Origin: Streptomyces sp. NBRC 110611
Lineage (GTDB): Bacteria; Actinomycetota; Actinomycetes; Streptomycetales; Streptomycetaceae
Assembly: GCF_001590865.1 (NCBI RefSeq)
Contig: NZ_BBUY01000007.1
Location: 112,972 to 176,971, forward strand
DNA: 64,000 nt
Reading direction: 5' to 3'
Within the stretch, counting starts at the first letter, position 1, and each line of letters starts with the position of its first letter. Under the pieces are notes generated by a model that made no database searches, was not told where the DNA came from, and worked only from the letters and a program-made list of their open reading frames with translations. Shown here in pieces: positions 1 through 10,321 of the stretch. A program made the translations under genes and the position numbers.

Positions 1-52
1 AAGCACGTGATCGTGCGCGGCAAGGACGTCTACTACCGGATCCAGCTGGGTC

Positions 53-766
53 GAACTCCTCCCCGCCGTCGACGTCCGCGACGGCCAGGCCGTCCGCCTC
101 GTCCACGGCGAGTCCGGCTCCGAGACCTCCTACGGCGACCCGCTGCAGGCGGCCCTCGCCTGGCAGCGGTCCGGCGCCGAGTGGCTGCATCTGGTCGACC
201 TCGACGCGGCCTTCGGCACCGGCGACAACCGGGCGCAGATCGCCGAGGTCGCCCGCTCGATGGACATCAAGGTCGAGCTGTCCGGCGGGATCCGCGACGA
301 CGACTCGCTGGCCGCCGCCCTGGCCACCGGCTGCACCCGGGTCAACATCGGCACCGCGGCGCTGGAGGACCCCGAGTGGGTCGCGAAGATCATCGCCGAG
401 TACGGCGACCGGATCGCGGTCGGCCTGGACGTCCGCGGCACCACACTGCGCGGCCGCGGCTGGACCCGCGACGGCGGCGACCTCTACGAGACCCTGGCCC
501 GCCTGGACTCCGAGGGCTGCGCCCGGTACGTCGTCACCGACATCAACAAGGACGGCACCCTCCAGGGCCCCAACCTCGACCTGCTGCGGAACGTATGCGC
601 CGCCACCGACCGCCCGGTGGTCGCCTCCGGCGGGGTCTCCTCGCTGGCCGACCTGCGCGCCATCGCCGAGCTGGTCCCGCTGGGCGTCGAGGGCTCCATC
701 GTCGGCAAGGCGCTCTACGCGAAGGCGTTCACTCTCGAAGAGGCGCTGGAGGCAGTCGCCTCATGA
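53..766 (+). CDS. priA: Phosphoribosyl isomerase A, HisA/PriA (5'-truncated)
   Basis: ProFAR isomerase of histidine synthesis; in actinobacteria the same enzyme (PriA) also does the TrpF step. The frame reads ELLPAVDVRDGQAVR from 53, then conserved barrel stretches LSGGIRDDD, GLDVRGTT, YVVTDINKDGT and ASGGVSS, ending in a TGA at 764-766 that overlaps the ATG of the next gene. No start codon exists in this frame: the only codons upstream run back to a TGA at 8-10, so the first few codons are missing or replaced (see findings). No trpF is found among the trp genes of this window, which agrees with a bifunctional enzyme. Family assignment is secure; the bifunctionality is inferred from the lineage. 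Confidence 0.93.
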   Translation, partial: ELLPAVDVRDGQAVRLVHGESGSETSYGDPLQAALAWQRSGAEWLHLVDLDAAFGTGDNRAQIAEVARSMDIKVELSGGIRDDDSLAAALATGCTRVNIGTAALEDPEWVAKIIAEYGDRIAVGLDVRGTTLRGRGWTRDGGDLYETLARLDSEGCARYVVTDINKDGTLQGPNLDLLRNVCAATDRPVVASGGVSSLADLRAIAELVPLGVEGSIVGKALYAKAFTLEEALEAVAS

Positions 767-1179
767 CCGGTGGCGTACGGCGCGTCACGTCCGGCGGCCC
801 CCGGGCGACGGACCCCTGGGCGGAGGCCTTCGGCCGGGCCCGGGCGGTCGAGCTGCCCAACGGCCTGGTGCTGGTCTCCGGCTGTACCTCGGTCGTCGAC
901 GGCCAGGTCGTCGCCGCCGACCCGTACGAGCAGGCGATCACCGCCTTCCGTACCGCGCTGTCGGTACTGGAGGAGACCGGCCTCGGCCGTGACGACGTCG
1001 TCCGCACCCGTATGTACCTCACCCACGCCCGCGATGTGGACGAGGTCGGGCGGGCTCACAAGGAGCTGTTCGACGCCGTCCGTCCCGTCGCGTCCATGAT
1101 CATCGTCTCCGGCTTCGTGGACCCTCGCCTGGTCGTCGAGGTGGAAGTGGAGGCGTACAGAGAGGCCCCCGCACCATGA
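763..1179 (+). CDS. RidA/YjgF-family protein
   Basis: A 138-residue protein whose ATG overlaps the hisA stop (ATGA) and whose stop overlaps the hisF start, so it is translated with both. The fold signature is RidA/YjgF-like: LPNGLVLVSGCTSVVDG, YEQAITAFRTALSVLEETGLGRDDVVRTRMYLTH, and a C-terminal RLVVEVEVEAY. Family members hydrolyse reactive enamine/imine intermediates. The N-terminal 25 residues are extra and low in complexity. The typical arginine that binds the substrate carboxylate is plausibly R86 in the VVRTRMYLT segment. Position inside a his operon is common in Streptomyces. Precise substrate unknown. Confidence 0.85.
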   Translation: MTGGVRRVTSGGPRATDPWAEAFGRARAVELPNGLVLVSGCTSVVDGQVVAADPYEQAITAFRTALSVLEETGLGRDDVVRTRMYLTHARDVDEVGRAHKELFDAVRPVASMIIVSGFVDPRLVVEVEVEAYREAPAP

Positions 1180-1940
1180 CACTGGCCGTACGAGTCATCC
1201 CCTGCCTGGACGTCGACAACGGCCGGGTCGTCAAGGGCGTCAACTTCCAGAACCTCCGCGACGCCGGCGACCCCGTCGAGATGGCCAGGATCTACGGCGA
1301 GGAGGGCGCCGACGAACTCACCTTCCTCGACATCACCGCCTCCTCCGGCAACCGCGAGACGACCTACGACGTCGTCCGCCGCACCGCCGAGCAGGTCTTC
1401 ATCCCGCTCACCGTCGGCGGCGGCGTCCGCACCGCCGAGGACGTCGACAAGCTGCTGCGGGCCGGCGCCGACAAGGTGGGCGTCAACACCGCCGCCATCG
1501 CCCGCCCCGACATGATCCGCGAGATCGCCGAGCGCTTCGGCAGCCAGGTCCTGGTCCTCTCGGTCGACGCCCGCCGCACCGGCGCCGGCACCCCGTCCGG
1601 GTACGAGGTCACCACCCACGGCGGCCGCCGCGGCACCGGTATGGACGCCGTCGAATGGGCCCATCGCGCCGCCGAACTGGGCGCCGGAGAGATCCTGCTG
1701 AACTCCATGGACGCGGACGGCACCAGGGACGGCTACGACATCGCGATGATCGAGGCGGTCCGCAAGCACGTCACCATCCCGGTGATCGCCTCCGGCGGCG
1801 CCGGCGATCTGGCCGACTTCCCCCCGGCCGTCGCCGCCGGCGCCGACGCCGTCCTGGCCGCCTCCGTCTTCCACTTCGGCGACCTGCGGATCTCCCAGGT
1901 CAAGTCCGCCCTGCGGGAGGCCGGACACCCGGTGCGCTGA
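1176..1940 (+). CDS. hisF: Imidazole glycerol phosphate synthase cyclase subunit HisF
   Basis: Cyclase half of the HisH-HisF complex, making imidazole-glycerol phosphate and AICAR from PRFAR. 254 residues, the usual length. It opens with VRVIPCLDVDNGRVVKGVNF, where the aspartate of CLDVD is the catalytic acid, and carries LTVGGGVRT, VLSVDARR, HGGRRGTGMDAVEWA and VIASGGAG. The partner hisH is not in the window. The start ATG overlaps the RidA-like stop codon. Only 29 nt separate its stop from the convergent sdhB stop. Confidence 0.98.
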   Translation: MTLAVRVIPCLDVDNGRVVKGVNFQNLRDAGDPVEMARIYGEEGADELTFLDITASSGNRETTYDVVRRTAEQVFIPLTVGGGVRTAEDVDKLLRAGADKVGVNTAAIARPDMIREIAERFGSQVLVLSVDARRTGAGTPSGYEVTTHGGRRGTGMDAVEWAHRAAELGAGEILLNSMDADGTRDGYDIAMIEAVRKHVTIPVIASGGAGDLADFPPAVAAGADAVLAASVFHFGDLRISQVKSALREAGHPVR

Positions 1941-1969
1941 GGCGGTCCGCGGCGGGCCGGTCCGTGCCG

Positions 1970-2712
1970 TCAGCGGCGCTTCCGCGCCGCCCGCAGGAAC
2001 TCCCGGTTCATCGCGGTGATACTGAACAGCGGGATGCCCTTGGGGCACGCGGTGGCGCACTCGCCGGCGAGGGTGCAGCCGCCGAAGCCCTCCTCGTCCA
2101 TCTGCGCCACCATGTCCAGGACGCGGCTCTCGCGCTCGGGCGCGCCCTGCGGCAGCACGTTCAGGTGGTTGACCTTGGCGGAGGTGAAGAGCATCGCCGC
2201 GCCGTTCGGGCAGGCCGCCACGCACGCACCGCAGCCTATGCACTCGGCGTGTTCGAAGGCGAAGTCGGCGTCCGGCTTCGGAACGGGCGTGGCATGGGCC
2301 TCGGGCGCGGACCCGGTCGGGGCGGTGACGTAGCCGCCGGCCTGGATGATCCGGTCGAAGGCCGACCGGTCCACCACCAGGTCCTTGATCACCGGGAAGG
2401 CCGAGGCCCGCCACGGCTCGATGTCGATGGTGTCGCCGTCGGAGAACGACCGCATGTGGAGCTGGCAGGTGGTGGTCCGCTCCGGGCCGTGGGCGTCGCC
2501 GTTGATGACGAGCGAGCAGGCGCCGCAGATGCCCTCGCGGCAGTCGTGGTCGAAGGCAACCGGGTCGTCGCCCCGGACGATGAGTTCCTCGTTGAGGGTG
2601 TCGAGCATCTCCAGGAACGACATGTCCGGGGAGATCCCGTCCACCTCGTACGTGGACATGGCGCCTTCGGCGTCGGCGTTCTGCTGCCGCCAGACGCGCA
2701 GGGTGAGCTTCA

Positions 2713-2713
<1 letters not shown>
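1970..2713 (-). CDS. sdhB: Succinate dehydrogenase/fumarate reductase iron-sulfur subunit
   Basis: 247-residue electron-transfer subunit. A plant-ferredoxin [2Fe-2S] site is visible as C58, C63, C66 and C83 (DCREGICGACSLV ... TTTCQL). The C-terminal part has C158-x2-C161-x2-C164-x3-C168 and C213, C219, C223, the ligands for the [4Fe-4S] and [3Fe-4S] clusters. The ATG at 2713 shares one base with the sdhA stop, so the two are translationally coupled. I chose this ATG because the longer frame upstream runs through sdhA and has no SdhB-like sequence. Order sdhC-sdhA-sdhB with one diheme membrane subunit is the type B arrangement. Confidence 0.97.
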
Positions 2714-4665
<1,952 letters not shown>

Positions 4666-4666
4666 A

Positions 4667-5374
4667 TCAGCTCACCACTCCGGTCATGACGCCCACGGGC
4701 ACCGCGATGAAACCCGCCGTGAGCAGCAGCGCGAGGGCGTTGGCGACGGTCTTGAGGACGCGGTCGCGGGTGCGGCCGCCCACGCCGAGGGTCTGCGCGG
4801 CGCTCCAGAAGCCGTGCCGGATGTGCAGGCCGACGGCGAGCATCGCGACGATATAGATGACGTTGCCGTACCAGGTGGAGAAGGTGTCCACGACGTTCTG
4901 GTACGGGTGGCCCTCCTGGAAGCCGCCGGAGTGCACGGTGCCGGTCGTCAGGTCCAGGACGTGCCAGACGATGAACAGGCCGAGGATGATCCCGCCCCAG
5001 CGCATGGTGCGGGTGGCGTAGGAGGCCCGCGGCTTCTTGTGCACGTACTTGTTCGGGCGCGCCCTGATGTCGCGGCGGCTGAGCTGGTACGCCGAGACCG
5101 CGTGCGCGACGACCGCGACGACCAGCACGACCCGGATCAGCCAGAGCGTCCACTCGTAGTGCATGAACGGCTCGCCGACCGTGCGCAGCCAGTGCCCGTA
5201 CCGGTTGAACTCGTCCGCCCCGAAGTAGATCTTCAGGTTGCCGATCATGTGGGCGACCAGGTACAGCAGCATGATCACGCCGCTGACGGCCATCACTGTC
5301 TTCTTGCCGACGGAGCTGTCCCACAGTGTCCGGGGCATGGACGGCCGTCGGTCCGTCCGCGTTGCCAGAGCCAT
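4667..5374 (-). CDS. sdhC: Succinate dehydrogenase cytochrome b subunit, diheme type
   Basis: 235-residue integral membrane anchor with five hydrophobic segments (about 26-44, 77-98, 127-145, 170-188, 210-232). Candidate axial haem ligands are H42, H91, H138 and H184, which is the pattern expected for a single anchor holding two haems. First gene of the sdhC-sdhA-sdhB operon. The start ATG at 5374 is 97 nt from the start of the divergent LysR gene, and the gap holds a LysR-type palindrome. The quinone used cannot be read from sequence; menaquinone is expected in this phylum. Confidence 0.95.
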   Translation of the reverse strand: MALATRTDRRPSMPRTLWDSSVGKKTVMAVSGVIMLLYLVAHMIGNLKIYFGADEFNRYGHWLRTVGEPFMHYEWTLWLIRVVLVVAVVAHAVSAYQLSRRDIRARPNKYVHKKPRASYATRTMRWGGIILGLFIVWHVLDLTTGTVHSGGFQEGHPYQNVVDTFSTWYGNVIYIVAMLAVGLHIRHGFWSAAQTLGVGGRTRDRVLKTVANALALLLTAGFIAVPVGVMTGVVS

Positions 5375-5431
5375 GGGTCCCGACGCTAGGGCCGGACGAC
5401 CCCATCAGTCCAAGACATGGTGTGGCTCATC

Positions 5432-5452
5432 TCGATAGGCCGACGCTATCGA
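5432..5452. promoter_or_regulatory. Candidate LysR-type operator between sdhC and lysR
   Basis: Perfect inverted repeat with 7-bp arms TCGATAG and CTATCGA separated by 7 nt. It contains the LysR box pattern T-N11-A (T at 5436, A at 5448). It lies 20 nt upstream of the LysR start and 58 nt upstream of the sdhC start, the usual place for an autoregulating LysR protein that also controls the divergent operon. The sequence is seen; the binding is inferred. Confidence 0.6.
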
Positions 5453-5471
5453 TCTGCCGTACATTCCCCTT

Positions 5472-6515
5472 ATGCAGCTCCAGCAGCTCCGCTACTTCAC
5501 CGCCGTCGCCGACACCCGCCACTTCACCCGCGCCGCCGCGCGCGAGCACGTCGCCCAGCCCTCGCTCTCCCAGCAGATCCGTTCCCTGGAGCGGGAGTTG
5601 GGCGCCGAGCTCTTCCACCGCGCCCGCGGCCACATCACCCTCACCGACGCCGGCGAGACCCTGCTGCCGATCGCCCGGCGGATCCTGGCCGACGCCGAGA
5701 CCGCCCGCCGCGAGGTCCAGGAGGTCGCCCAGCTGCGCCGCGGCCGGCTCCGCCTCGGCGCCCCGCCCAGCCTCTGCGCCAGCCTCGTCCCCGACGTCCT
5801 GCGGGCGTTCCACGCGGCCTACCCCGGCGTCGACCTGCTGATCACCGAGGACGGCTCGCAGGACCTGGTCCGCGCGCTCGCCGACGGGGCCCTGGACCTG
5901 GCCCTGATCATCACCCCGCTCCCGGTGCAGGCCCCCGCGCTGGCCACCGCCGAGCTGCTGCGCGAGGAGCTGGTCGTGGTCTCCGCACCGGACCGGCCCG
6001 CCCCGGTGGCCGGACGCCGCACCCGGATCCGCGTCGAGGACCTCCGCGGCCGCCCGCTCGCCATGTTCCGCCGCGGCTACGACCTGCGGGAGTTCACCAC
6101 CGCGGCGTGCCGCGCGGCCGGCTTCGAGCCCACCTTCACCGTCGAGGGCGGCGAGATGGACGCGGTCCTCGGCTTCGTACGGGCCGGTCTGGGCATTGCC
6201 GTCGTCCCCAGCATGGTCGCCGAACGCTCCGGCCTGCGGGTCACCCGCTTCGCGACATCCGGTATGCACCGTGTGGTCTCCGTGGCCCACCGCGGCGACG
6301 TCTCCCCGCCGCGCGCCGCCCGCGAGCTGCAGCGGATCCTGATGGAGCGCCGGGACCCGGGATGTCCCGAAGGCTGCCCGGTGGGGCCGGCGACCGGGCC
6401 GGGCCGCCCGGTGGGGGAGGCCGTGGCGTCGGGGGAGGCGGTGTCCGGGGAGGCGGTGGCGTCCGGGCGTCCCGAGGGGGGAGGGCGTGGCGTCCGGGTG
6501 TCCCGTGGCGGGTGA
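5472..6515 (+). CDS. LysR-family transcriptional regulator, divergent to sdhCAB
   Basis: 347 residues. Residues 1-60 are a LysR winged helix (MQLQQLRYFTAVADTRHFTRAA, then SQQIRSLERELGAELFHR), followed by the periplasmic-binding-like effector domain (RLRLGAPPSLCASLVPDVLRAF, GLGIAVVPSMVA). About 50 C-terminal residues are Gly/Pro/Glu-rich low-complexity sequence built on a DNA repeat (GEAVASGEAVSGEAVASG), not part of the fold and longer than the family norm of roughly 300. The divergent position and shared palindrome make sdhCAB its most likely target. The effector is unknown. Confidence 0.92.
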   Translation: MQLQQLRYFTAVADTRHFTRAAAREHVAQPSLSQQIRSLERELGAELFHRARGHITLTDAGETLLPIARRILADAETARREVQEVAQLRRGRLRLGAPPSLCASLVPDVLRAFHAAYPGVDLLITEDGSQDLVRALADGALDLALIITPLPVQAPALATAELLREELVVVSAPDRPAPVAGRRTRIRVEDLRGRPLAMFRRGYDLREFTTAACRAAGFEPTFTVEGGEMDAVLGFVRAGLGIAVVPSMVAERSGLRVTRFATSGMHRVVSVAHRGDVSPPRAARELQRILMERRDPGCPEGCPVGPATGPGRPVGEAVASGEAVSGEAVASGRPEGGGRGVRVSRGG

Positions 6516-6541
6516 TCCCGGCCGGTCGTAGGGTGGGCCGT

Positions 6542-7174
6542 ATGACGGCCCATGCGAAGCGTGAACGGCTCCTGCTCGCCGACCTGTTGGAGAGCGCCGG
6601 ACCCGATGCCCCGACCCTGTGCGAGAACTGGACCGCGCGGGACCTGGCCGCACACGTGGTGGTGCGTGAGCGGCGGCCCGACGCGGCCGGCGGGCTCCTC
6701 GTCAAACCGCTGGCGGGACGGCTGGAACGGGTCCAGACAGAGTTCGCGGCCAAACCGTACGAGGAGCTGATCCAGCTCATCAGGACCGGCCCACCGCCGT
6801 TGTCGCCGTTCGCCCTGAAGCAGATCGACGAGGCCTCCAACACCGTCGAGTTCTACGTCCACGCCGAGGACGTGCGGCGGGCCCAGCCGGACTGGACCCC
6901 GCGCGAGCCGGACGCGGTCTTCGCGGACGCCCTGTGGACGAGGCTCGAACGGATGGCCCGCGTGCTGGGCCGGAGGTCGCCGGTGGGGCTGGTGCTGCGG
7001 CGGCCGGACGGGCAGACGGCGGTGGCGCACCGCGGGACGCCGGTGGTCACGGCCACCGGGGAGCCGGGCGAGCTGACCCTGTTCGCCTTCGGACGCCAGG
7101 AGGTGGCCCGGGTGGAGCTGGACGGCGACAAGGAAGCGGTCGCGCGGCTGATCGACGCGAAGCTGGGGCTTTGA
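6542..7174 (+). CDS. TIGR03085-type metal-binding protein (DinB/maleylpyruvate isomerase fold)
   Basis: 210 residues. Starts AKRERLLLADLLESAG and carries CENWTARDLAAHVVVRERRPDA, with H38 as a likely metal ligand and H107/D110 in FYVHAEDVRRA completing a DinB-like metal site. Actinobacterial proteins of this kind are related to mycothiol-dependent enzymes such as maleylpyruvate isomerase, but no substrate is known. The upstream frame is open for a long way; I chose the ATG at 6542 because homologous sequence begins there. Follows the LysR gene by 26 nt on the same strand. Confidence 0.8.
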   Translation: MTAHAKRERLLLADLLESAGPDAPTLCENWTARDLAAHVVVRERRPDAAGGLLVKPLAGRLERVQTEFAAKPYEELIQLIRTGPPPLSPFALKQIDEASNTVEFYVHAEDVRRAQPDWTPREPDAVFADALWTRLERMARVLGRRSPVGLVLRRPDGQTAVAHRGTPVVTATGEPGELTLFAFGRQEVARVELDGDKEAVARLIDAKLGL

Positions 7175-7182
7175 GACACGGC

Positions 7183-7377
7183 CTAGCTCCGCAGCACCAG
7201 CACGGCGGCCATCGCGCCCACCGCCAGGGCCGCCACGAACACCGCCACCAGCACCCGCAGCGCCACCCGCGCCGCCCGGTCCGGGTCCGGCGGCGGTGGC
7301 GAGGGGGGCACCTCCCATGCCTTGTGGGCCATGGGGGAGGGCGGCTGCTGATCGTGCATGTCTGCAGCATGCCGCAC
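7183..7377 (-). CDS. Small single-pass membrane protein
   Basis: 64 residues: a Pro-rich N-terminal third and one C-terminal transmembrane helix (about 38-62, VALRVLVAVFVAALAVGAMA). It lies between a plus-strand gene and divergent hisI, whose start is 15 nt away. An imperfect palindromic repeat at 7311-7340 sits in the middle of the reading frame and encodes the SPMAHKAWEVPPSP part, so that section may be a repeat insertion rather than conserved protein. A second ATG at 7359 would remove six residues. No function can be assigned. Confidence 0.55.
   Translation of the reverse strand: MRHAADMHDQQPPSPMAHKAWEVPPSPPPPDPDRAARVALRVLVAVFVAALAVGAMAAVLVLRS
7311..7340. repeat. Palindromic repeat inside a small ORF
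   Basis: Imperfect hairpin: cctcccatg pairs with catgggggagg (one bulged G) around a loop ccttgtgggc. It has the G/C-block architecture of Streptomyces dispersed palindromes and resembles the element inside pepN at 49629-49664. Confidence 0.5.
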
Positions 7378-7391
7378 GGCACAATGGACCC

Positions 7392-7778
7392 ATGACCAGC
7401 AGCCGTACCACTCCCGCCGACTCCCTGTTGGATCCCGCCATCGCCGCCCGCCTCAAGCGCGGTGCCGACGGCCTGATCCCCGCCATCGCCCAGCAGTACG
7501 ACACCGGCGAGGTGCTGATGATGGGATGGATGGACGACGAGGCACTGCACCGCACCCTGACCACCGGACGGTGCACGTACTGGAGCCGCAGCCGCCAGGA
7601 GTACTGGGTCAAGGGCGACACTTCCGGCCACATCCAGTACGTGAAGTCGGTCGCGCTGGACTGCGACGCGGACACCGTGCTGGTCAAGGTCGACCAGGTC
7701 GGCGCCGCCTGCCACACCGGCGACCGCACCTGCTTCGACGCGGACGTACTGCCCACCGGACAGGGCCGCGCCCAGTAG
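7392..7778 (+). CDS. hisI: Phosphoribosyl-AMP cyclohydrolase HisI
   Basis: 128 residues; opens the adenine ring of phosphoribosyl-AMP in histidine synthesis. Diagnostic stretches are GEVLMMGWMDDEAL, TYWSRSRQEYWVKGDTSGH and LDCDADTVLVKVDQVGAACHTGDRTCF, whose cysteines and aspartates hold zinc and magnesium. It is the stand-alone form without a HisE domain. trpE begins 11 nt after its stop, so the two are probably co-transcribed, which leaves no room for a trpE attenuator. Confidence 0.97.
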   Translation: MTSSRTTPADSLLDPAIAARLKRGADGLIPAIAQQYDTGEVLMMGWMDDEALHRTLTTGRCTYWSRSRQEYWVKGDTSGHIQYVKSVALDCDADTVLVKVDQVGAACHTGDRTCFDADVLPTGQGRAQ

Positions 7779-7789
7779 GCTCCGCTGCC

Positions 7790-9334
7790 ATGACCACGGG
7801 AACCACCGGCACCGCGCATCCGGACCTCGACACCTTCCGCACCCTCGCCAAGGACCGGCGGGTCATCCCCGTCACCCGGCGGCTGCTCGCGGACGGCGAC
7901 ACGCCGGTCGGCCTCTACCGCAAGCTCGCCGCTGAGCGCCCGGGCACCTTCCTGCTGGAGTCCGCCGAGAACGGCCGGTCGTGGTCGCGGTACTCGTTCA
8001 TCGGCGTCCGCAGCGCCGGCACCCTCACCACCCGCGACGGCCAGGCGCACTGGCTCGGCACCCCGCCGGTCGGCGTCCCCACCGGCGGCGACCCGCTCGC
8101 CGCGCTCCGCGCCACCGTCGAGGCGCTGCACACCCCGCGGGACCTCGTCGAGGGCGCCGGACTGCCGCCCTTCACCGGCGGCATGGTTGGCTACCTCGGC
8201 TACGACATCGTGCGCCGCCTGGAGAAGATCGGCGAGCGGACCGCCGACGACCTCCGGCTGCCCGAACTGACCATGCTGCTCAGCTCCGACCTCGCCGTCC
8301 TCGACCACTGGAGCGGCACGGTCCTGCTGATCGCCAACGCGATCAACCACAACGACCTCGACACCGGCGTCGACGAGGCGTACGCGGACGCGGTCGCCCG
8401 CCTCGACACCATGGCCGACGACCTCGCCCGGCCCGCGCCCGCCAGTGCCGCCGCGCTCCCGCCGTCCGAGATCCCCCCGTACACCGCCGAGTGGGGCGGC
8501 AAGTCCTACCAGGACGCCGTCGAGGACATCAAGGAGCGCATCCGGGCCGGCGAGGCCTTCCAGGTGGTGCCCTCGCAGCGCTTCGAAACCCCGTGCACGG
8601 CAAGCGCGTTGGACGTCTACCGGGTGCTGCGGGCCACCAACCCCAGCCCGTACATGTACCTCTTCCGCTTCGAGGGCGACGGGGGCGCCGACTCCCCGCC
8701 GTTCGACGTGGTCGGCTCCAGCCCCGAGGCGCTGGTGAAGGTCGAGGACGGCCGGGCCATGGTGCACCCCATCGCCGGCACCCGCCCGCGCGGCGCCACG
8801 GTCCAGCAGGACCAGGCCCTGGCGGACGAGCTGATGGCCGACCCCAAGGAGCGCGCCGAGCACCTGATGCTGGTCGACCTGGGCCGCAACGACCTGGGCC
8901 GGGTCTGCGAGCCGGGCAGCGTCGAGGTCGTCGACTTCATGTCTGTCGAGCGCTACAGCCATGTCATGCACATCGTCTCGACGGTCACCGGCAAGGTCGC
9001 CGAGGGCCGTACCGCCTTCGACGTGCTCACCGCCTGCTTCCCGGCCGGCACCCTCTCCGGCGCGCCCAAGCCGCGCGCCATGCAGATCATCGAGGAGCTG
9101 GAACCGACCCGGCGCGGGCTGTACGGCGGCTGTGTGGGCTACCTCGACTTCGCCGGGGACTCCGACACCGCCATCGCGATCCGTACGGCTCTGCTGCGCG
9201 ACGGCACCGCCTACGTCCAGGCGGGCGCCGGCGTGGTCGCCGACTCCGACCCGGTCGCCGAGGACACCGAGTGCCGGGACAAGGCGGCGGCCGTGCTCCG
9301 CGCCGTGCACACCGCCAACCACCTGGGTGGTTAG
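7790..9334 (+). CDS. trpE: Anthranilate synthase component I TrpE
   Basis: 514 residues; converts chorismate to anthranilate with ammonia or with glutamine through a TrpG partner. The N-terminal regulatory domain includes LLESAENGRSWSRYSFIG, the segment that holds the feedback tryptophan site in the family (LLES motif). The C-terminal chorismate-binding core shows GEAFQVVPSQRF, NPSPYMYL, HPIAGTRPRGA, DLGRNDLGRV, GTLSGAPKPRAM and GAGVVADSDP. TrpG and TrpD are not in this window. Followed by its usual membrane-protein neighbour. Confidence 0.98.
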   Translation: MTTGTTGTAHPDLDTFRTLAKDRRVIPVTRRLLADGDTPVGLYRKLAAERPGTFLLESAENGRSWSRYSFIGVRSAGTLTTRDGQAHWLGTPPVGVPTGGDPLAALRATVEALHTPRDLVEGAGLPPFTGGMVGYLGYDIVRRLEKIGERTADDLRLPELTMLLSSDLAVLDHWSGTVLLIANAINHNDLDTGVDEAYADAVARLDTMADDLARPAPASAAALPPSEIPPYTAEWGGKSYQDAVEDIKERIRAGEAFQVVPSQRFETPCTASALDVYRVLRATNPSPYMYLFRFEGDGGADSPPFDVVGSSPEALVKVEDGRAMVHPIAGTRPRGATVQQDQALADELMADPKERAEHLMLVDLGRNDLGRVCEPGSVEVVDFMSVERYSHVMHIVSTVTGKVAEGRTAFDVLTACFPAGTLSGAPKPRAMQIIEELEPTRRGLYGGCVGYLDFAGDSDTAIAIRTALLRDGTAYVQAGAGVVADSDPVAEDTECRDKAAAVLRAVHTANHLGG

Positions 9335-9423
9335 CCGCCCGCGCACCGGTCCCCGCGCACCGGTGCCCGCGCACCGGTCCCCCCGGACCAGTTCCCCCGG
9401 GCCGGTGCGCGATAGTGGTACGC

Positions 9424-10137
9424 GTGACTGCCGCACCCCGGACCCGTACCGACACCGCGACCGCGACCGCGGACACCACCGCCACCGCGGCCGCGGCCGC
9501 GACCGCTGAGCCCGCCGAGCCCGGCGCGCCCGCCCGTGGCGCCGGCCGCGGCGCGCGAAGGAGCCTCGCCGCCGCGCTGCTGGCCGGTGCGGCCGGGGCC
9601 GGCCTGGCGCTGCTGGCGTCCGGCCGCACCTGGGCCCGGGGCTCCGCGCTGCTGCCCCAGGGCGAGCTGCCGCGCAGCGTGACCGGTGCCGATGTCACCG
9701 GCGTCCCCGGCGCGCTGGCCGTCGTGGGCCTGGCCGCACTGGTCGCCGTCTTCGCGGTGCGCCGGACCGGCCGGGTCCTGGTCGCCGCCCTGCTCACGCT
9801 CAGCGGTGCGGGCGTTGTCGCCGCCGCGGTGCTGGGCTACGGCGACGCCTCGGCGCTGCGCGAGAAGGCCGCCACCGCCGTCGGACTGGCCGGCGCCGAT
9901 GTGCAGAACATCACGCACACCGGCTGGCCGTGGGTGGCCGCGGTCGGCGGGGTGCTGCTGCTGGCCGCCGGGCTGCTGGCGCTGTTCCGCGGACGCCACT
10001 GGCCCGCCATGTCCGGCCGCTACGAGCGCACACCCGGCCGGGCCCGCGGCGCGCGGCGCGCCCCGGCCGCCACGGACCTGGACCGTCCGGAGGAGATCTG
10101 GAAGTCCCTGGACCGCGGCGAGGACCCCACTCGCTAG
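9424..10137 (+). CDS. Trp-operon-associated integral membrane protein (TIGR02234 type)
   Basis: 237 residues starting at GTG 9424. The first 40 residues are a Thr/Ala-rich spacer (RTDTATATADTTATAAAA), followed by four hydrophobic segments (about 46-65, 92-112, 116-138, 171-190) and a basic tail with LDRPEEIWKSLDRGEDPT. The gene sits next to trpE in many actinomycetes, hence the family name, but no activity has been shown. The 89 nt before it contain three copies of gcgcaccggt. The start is set by the position after these repeats; an exact start is uncertain. Confidence 0.8.
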   Translation: MTAAPRTRTDTATATADTTATAAAAATAEPAEPGAPARGAGRGARRSLAAALLAGAAGAGLALLASGRTWARGSALLPQGELPRSVTGADVTGVPGALAVVGLAALVAVFAVRRTGRVLVAALLTLSGAGVVAAAVLGYGDASALREKAATAVGLAGADVQNITHTGWPWVAAVGGVLLLAAGLLALFRGRHWPAMSGRYERTPGRARGARRAPAATDLDRPEEIWKSLDRGEDPTR

Positions 10138-10140
10138 GCC

Positions 10141-10228
10141 GGGGATCCCACCCGGTGGGCCGGGGACCCCACCCGGCAGGGCCGGGGACTCCCGCCCGGC
10201 AGGCCGGGGACTCCCGGCCGGTAAGGAC
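10141..10228. repeat. Short GC-rich direct repeats after the TIGR02234 gene
   Basis: About four degenerate copies of a 22-23 nt unit of the form gccggggactcccgcccggca fill most of the 184-nt gap before the next gene. The copies contain nested ccgg blocks. No clear terminator hairpin followed by T residues is seen. Confidence 0.5.
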
Positions 10229-10321
10229 CCGGTAAGGGGGTGCCGCCCGGCATCGGTGACAATGGACGGCGAGGATCACCGCGGCCGGACCCCGGCGCGA
10301 GAGAGCAACGAGGAGCAGTCA

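Noticed and set aside
7392..7790. Attenuator or leader peptide for trpE
   Set aside because: Only 11 nt separate hisI and trpE; no Trp-rich short ORF or alternative hairpins are present there.
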